Of a DNA stretch of 64,000 nucleotides, positions 61,385 to 64,000 are shown in pieces. The first letter of the stretch is position 1; each line of letters begins with the position of its first letter. The position numbers and the translations under genes were made by a program. This DNA comes from Leptasterias polaris. Taxonomy: Eukaryota; Echinodermata; Asteroidea; Forcipulatida; Asteriidae. The stretch lies in NCBI GenBank assembly GCA_037783415.1, contig JAZGTN010000089.1, positions 1,054,001-1,118,000 of the forward strand, in the 5' to 3' direction. The notes beneath the pieces are model-generated. The model was not told where the DNA came from. It did no database searches and saw only the letters and a program-made list of their open reading frames with translations.

Positions 61385-61505
61385 GCTCAGCGCTTGCAAA
61401 GTCCCGTGACAAAAACAACTTGGACAAGCAACTCAGGTGAGGCTTGAACCCATGACAGGAATTTCATTCTTACACAGACATTTGAGTGACTGGGCTTTAT
61501 GTCTA
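61385..61505 (-). mobile_element. tRNA-like SINE fragment, minus orientation
   Basis: GAGGCTTGAACCCATGACAG is an inverted box-B-like word and ACTGGGCTTTATG may lie near box A. Decayed. Confidence 0.4.
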
Positions 61506-61591
61506 GACAAACAAGCCAAGTTTTCTCATGAATTGTTAAGGAGAAGTTTAAGCGCCTTTTTCTTGTACAACTTTGCTGCCACTGAGAATTG

Positions 61592-61842
61592 GGGCCCAAT
61601 TTCATGGCTCTGCTTACCGCCAAATTCCGCGCTTGTGATCACCTTTCTAAGCTTACTGTGCAAGCGCCAAATTTCTGTGCTAGCTTTGTAAGTGAAGAAT
61701 GCCTAGTTACATGGAGTATGCATGTGCACAAGAAAACATTCTGTGCTAACCTGTGAAATCCGCTTGAAGTTAGTGCAGATTTTCCTGCAACTGTAAGCAT
61801 CGATTCACTGCTTACAATAAGAAGAGCCATGAAATTGGGTTC
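61592..61842. mobile_element. TIR element, family M2, long diverged copy
   Basis: GGGCCCAATTTCATGGCTCTGC at the left and AGAGCCATGAAATTGGGTTC at the right are near-perfect inverted ends. The interior differs from other M2 copies, so it may be a sister family sharing termini. Confidence 0.7.
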
Positions 61843-62200
61843 TGAAGATCTCTACTGAATCTGAACATGGATGATCTAAACAACAATAAAAAACAAGACC
61901 AAGGATAAATCTAATAAGATCTCCTGATGCAGATCATTGGGCTTACTTAGAGGAAATCAGGGTCAACTGATCTATCTTTGACAGCTTGAAATGTCAAGGT
62001 TTTCATTTCATGATGTTTTGCAATTCTCTGCTTGTGATGAGCTTAGATTAAAGACTACAAAATCATCTTCAGTTCTGACTGTTAATTCTTTGTCATTGAG
62101 GGTATTGTAGTTGCTTGTTATTGTCTAAGGAATGAGGTGAAACTTCAATCTAGAGTTTAACTTCACTTCTTCTAGTATGAATATTTGACTACCTAAGGCC
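61843..62200. other. AT-rich, nothing recognised
   Basis: No coding or repeat signal seen. Confidence 0.4.
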
Positions 62201-62204
62201 TTCT

Positions 62205-62266
62205 AGCTTGCTTGCTTGCTTGCCTGTATGTATGCTTGCCTGTATGTATGCTTGCTTGCTTGCATG
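62205..62266 (+). repeat. TTGC / TGTA simple repeat
   Basis: GCTTGCTTGCTTGCCTGTATG units alternate with TATGTATGC, a compound tetranucleotide microsatellite. Confidence 0.8.
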
Positions 62267-62321
62267 ATTGGGGCTCGAACAGCAATACTGGTTTTAAAGA
62301 AAACAATAGTAAAATTCATGG

Positions 62322-62425
62322 ATGAAAAAATTTTGTTTTAAACTTATATGTTTGGGGCATGATTTGGTGCTTGAATAGCAAAACAGGTTTTGAAGATAAA
62401 ATAGTAAAATTCATGGATGATTTAT
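62322..62425 (+). repeat. Short direct duplication
   Basis: AGTAAAATTCATGGATGA occurs at about 62309 and 62404 with TAGCAAAACAGGTTTTGAAG / AGCAATACTGGTTTTAAAGA upstream of each, a roughly 95-bp tandem duplication. Confidence 0.6.
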
Positions 62426-62604
62426 TTAATTTTTTTACTTGTAAGTTGGAGTGCTTTTGAACAGTACTAAAAAAACATGGAGGTAGAATTCCCTGCTTAA
62501 AATAATGATCATCGAAATGAGATGTGTATCCAACAAGAATGCTTACTTTTATGCCCATCCTTAGCAAATATGACACCATATGGAGTTTCATTGTAGAGCT
62601 ATAA

Positions 62605-62730
62605 GGCCATGTTCAAAGTGGCAACTGCAGCTACGGCTGTTGCTAAGGGTGTTGCTAAGGGCATCCTATACTTCAATGCATGATGACACAGGGAGCCAGC
62701 CAAAGCCGCTAATTCGGACTTGGCCTACCC
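62605..62730. mobile_element. Palindromic element, family M3, copy 3
   Basis: AAGTGGCAACTGCAGCTACG faces AGCCAAAGCCGCTAATTCGG; the centre GGCATCCTATACTTCAATGC matches copy 2. Confidence 0.6.
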
Positions 62731-63798
62731 ATGGAACTCGCTCCTTGCTACATGTAGATATCAATTCCACTCTGAAAGATACAAAGTATTCTCTGTACTT
62801 CTTATCCATGAGGTGGCAGTCTTGTCATTCTAGATGGATGACCGGGGAGCATCTGTTTACATTGATTGCGTCTTGCTTGACTGCTTTCTTATCGATGTCT
62901 TTCATCTGAGCTACCTGATGTCTTGGATAAGCTTGCCTTGTAGATTTAGTGATGGCCTAAGAGAGATGGATGGTTCATCTGATGTCCACTTTGGATCGTA
63001 AATCTCTTTAGGCTTGTACTTTGACAAAGTGTATTCATTAAGTGACCAGCGTGTTTTCATGCATTCGATGATTGGTCAGCTCTTTCTGACGAATCCATGC
63101 TGAATAAATTATGCTTGTTGACGTAATGCAAAGATTTATGTCTAAAAACATACACTTTTGGCTGAATCCGATTTTCCAAGAAATATAGATTGTGAATTTG
63201 TTCTGAATGAGGTGACATTCATAGACTTTTAGAAAAAGACATCTCAGAATACAGTTGATGAACAGAATCTAGTGTCTCTCTACAACTGAAGGTCTGAAGA
63301 TTCTGATTTCGACTTTTAATCACAACAGGAGATAAGAAGAAACAGTGAACTAGCTATGTATGACCATCGATTGACATGGCTGATGACACACAGAAGAAAC
63401 TGTGGAAGGCTTGAGACACATCCATGATTTTCAGAGCTTGATGCTGAGCTGATGTGGACTGGAGTAGAGGAGCTGTTTTATTTTGTTGTACAATTAGAAG
63501 CTTCCATGAAGTATTTTGATCAATATTCAAACACACTTAGAGTAGCTTTCAGATTGTAGCAAATCAAAATCTTGAAGTAATATATCTGGGATACAGGTTG
63601 CAATAATCCTGGTTATCAAAGTAACGTTGACAAGGACGTGTGCAAGACTGGGTGAAAATCCAAAACGCCTGGTCATGTTTCCTTCTTCGTATAGTTTGCT
63701 GGCCAACTAAGGCAATCAGTCCACAGATGTGATATATTATATAGAAAGTCTTATACCCAGACTCCATACAGTGTTAGAGTCATGGGGGAAGCCATGGG
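62731..63798 (-). other. Possible 3' UTR of a minus-strand gene
   Basis: No coding signal. It follows, on the minus strand, the candidate stop at 63799. No convincing poly(A) site was identified. Confidence 0.3.
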
Positions 63799-63834
63799 CT
63801 ATGTAAACTCATCATCCTCAGGTAGGTCAACACC
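63799..63834 (-). CDS. Candidate terminal exon of a convergent minus-strand gene
   Basis: On the minus strand a strong acceptor (TTTCTGTTTTTCTTTG, then ATTCTTACAG) precedes a 36-base segment that in one frame reads GVDLPEDDEFT followed by TAG. The short acidic tail looks like a protein C terminus, but the frame of the upstream exon is outside the window, and I do not recognise the protein. Confidence 0.4.
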   Translation of the reverse strand, partial: GVDLPEDDEFT

Positions 63835-64000
63835 CTGTAAGAATCAAAGAAAAACAGAAAGATAATTTTAAAGTAATTTTCTGCAAAATCTGACACCTCA
63901 GATAAAAATATTTAGGAATAAAACTAAATTTATGTTATCTTTCTTAAAATCAACATTTTCATGATTTCAACAAATTGTTCACAAGAACGAAGTATGCGTA

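Overview
This is a metazoan genomic window: AT-rich, intron-rich, with GT-AG introns every 70-360 coding bases and dense short interspersed repeats. The repeat families (tRNA-headed SINEs, CR1/L2-like LINE tails ending in ATT repeats, small TIR elements) and the gene structure suggest an invertebrate deuterostome, probably an echinoderm. That taxonomic call is inference.

Region 1 (1-39167, plus strand) holds the 3' part of one giant gene of the hemicentin (fibulin-6) family. I could place 51 coding exons, joined in a consistent reading frame. They encode 25 Ig domains, 6 thrombospondin type 1 repeats (TSR), a nidogen G2F beta-barrel, a run of calcium-binding EGF modules and the fibulin-type C-terminal domain ending in VSAYDY and a stop. 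This is about 3,409 residues. The 5' part (von Willebrand A domain and further Ig domains) lies upstream of the window. Almost every domain is one phase 1-1 exon. Five Ig domains (8, 19, 22, 23, 24) are split by an extra intron. The product is expected to be a secreted extracellular-matrix protein. Introns carry SINEs, TIR/MITE-like elements, LINE 3' fragments, minisatellites and a possible hammerhead-ribozyme-like core.

Region 2 (39168-56400) is the 3' flank and a nested repeat complex. A 60-bp tandem repeat occurs on both outer sides (40658-41130 and 55246-56400). Inside lie blocks of a 21-bp satellite (41620-42060, 44886-45868, 49049-52467, 54151-55246), an array of about 32 copies of a 100-bp satellite (45868-49048), a 5'-truncated CR1/L2-like LINE with a long open reverse-transcriptase frame (42061-44878, minus) and a 1.68-kb TIR DNA element (52468-54150) with a 92-codon acidic ORF. 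Because 21 is a multiple of three and the unit lacks stops, many satellite frames are open; those ORFs are not evidence of genes.

Region 3 (56400-64000) is AT-rich and has no convincing long coding sequence. It has a few dispersed repeats. Near its right end a minus-strand terminal exon with a good splice acceptor may mark the 3' end of a neighbouring gene that converges on the hemicentin gene, in which case much of this region could be its 3' UTR.
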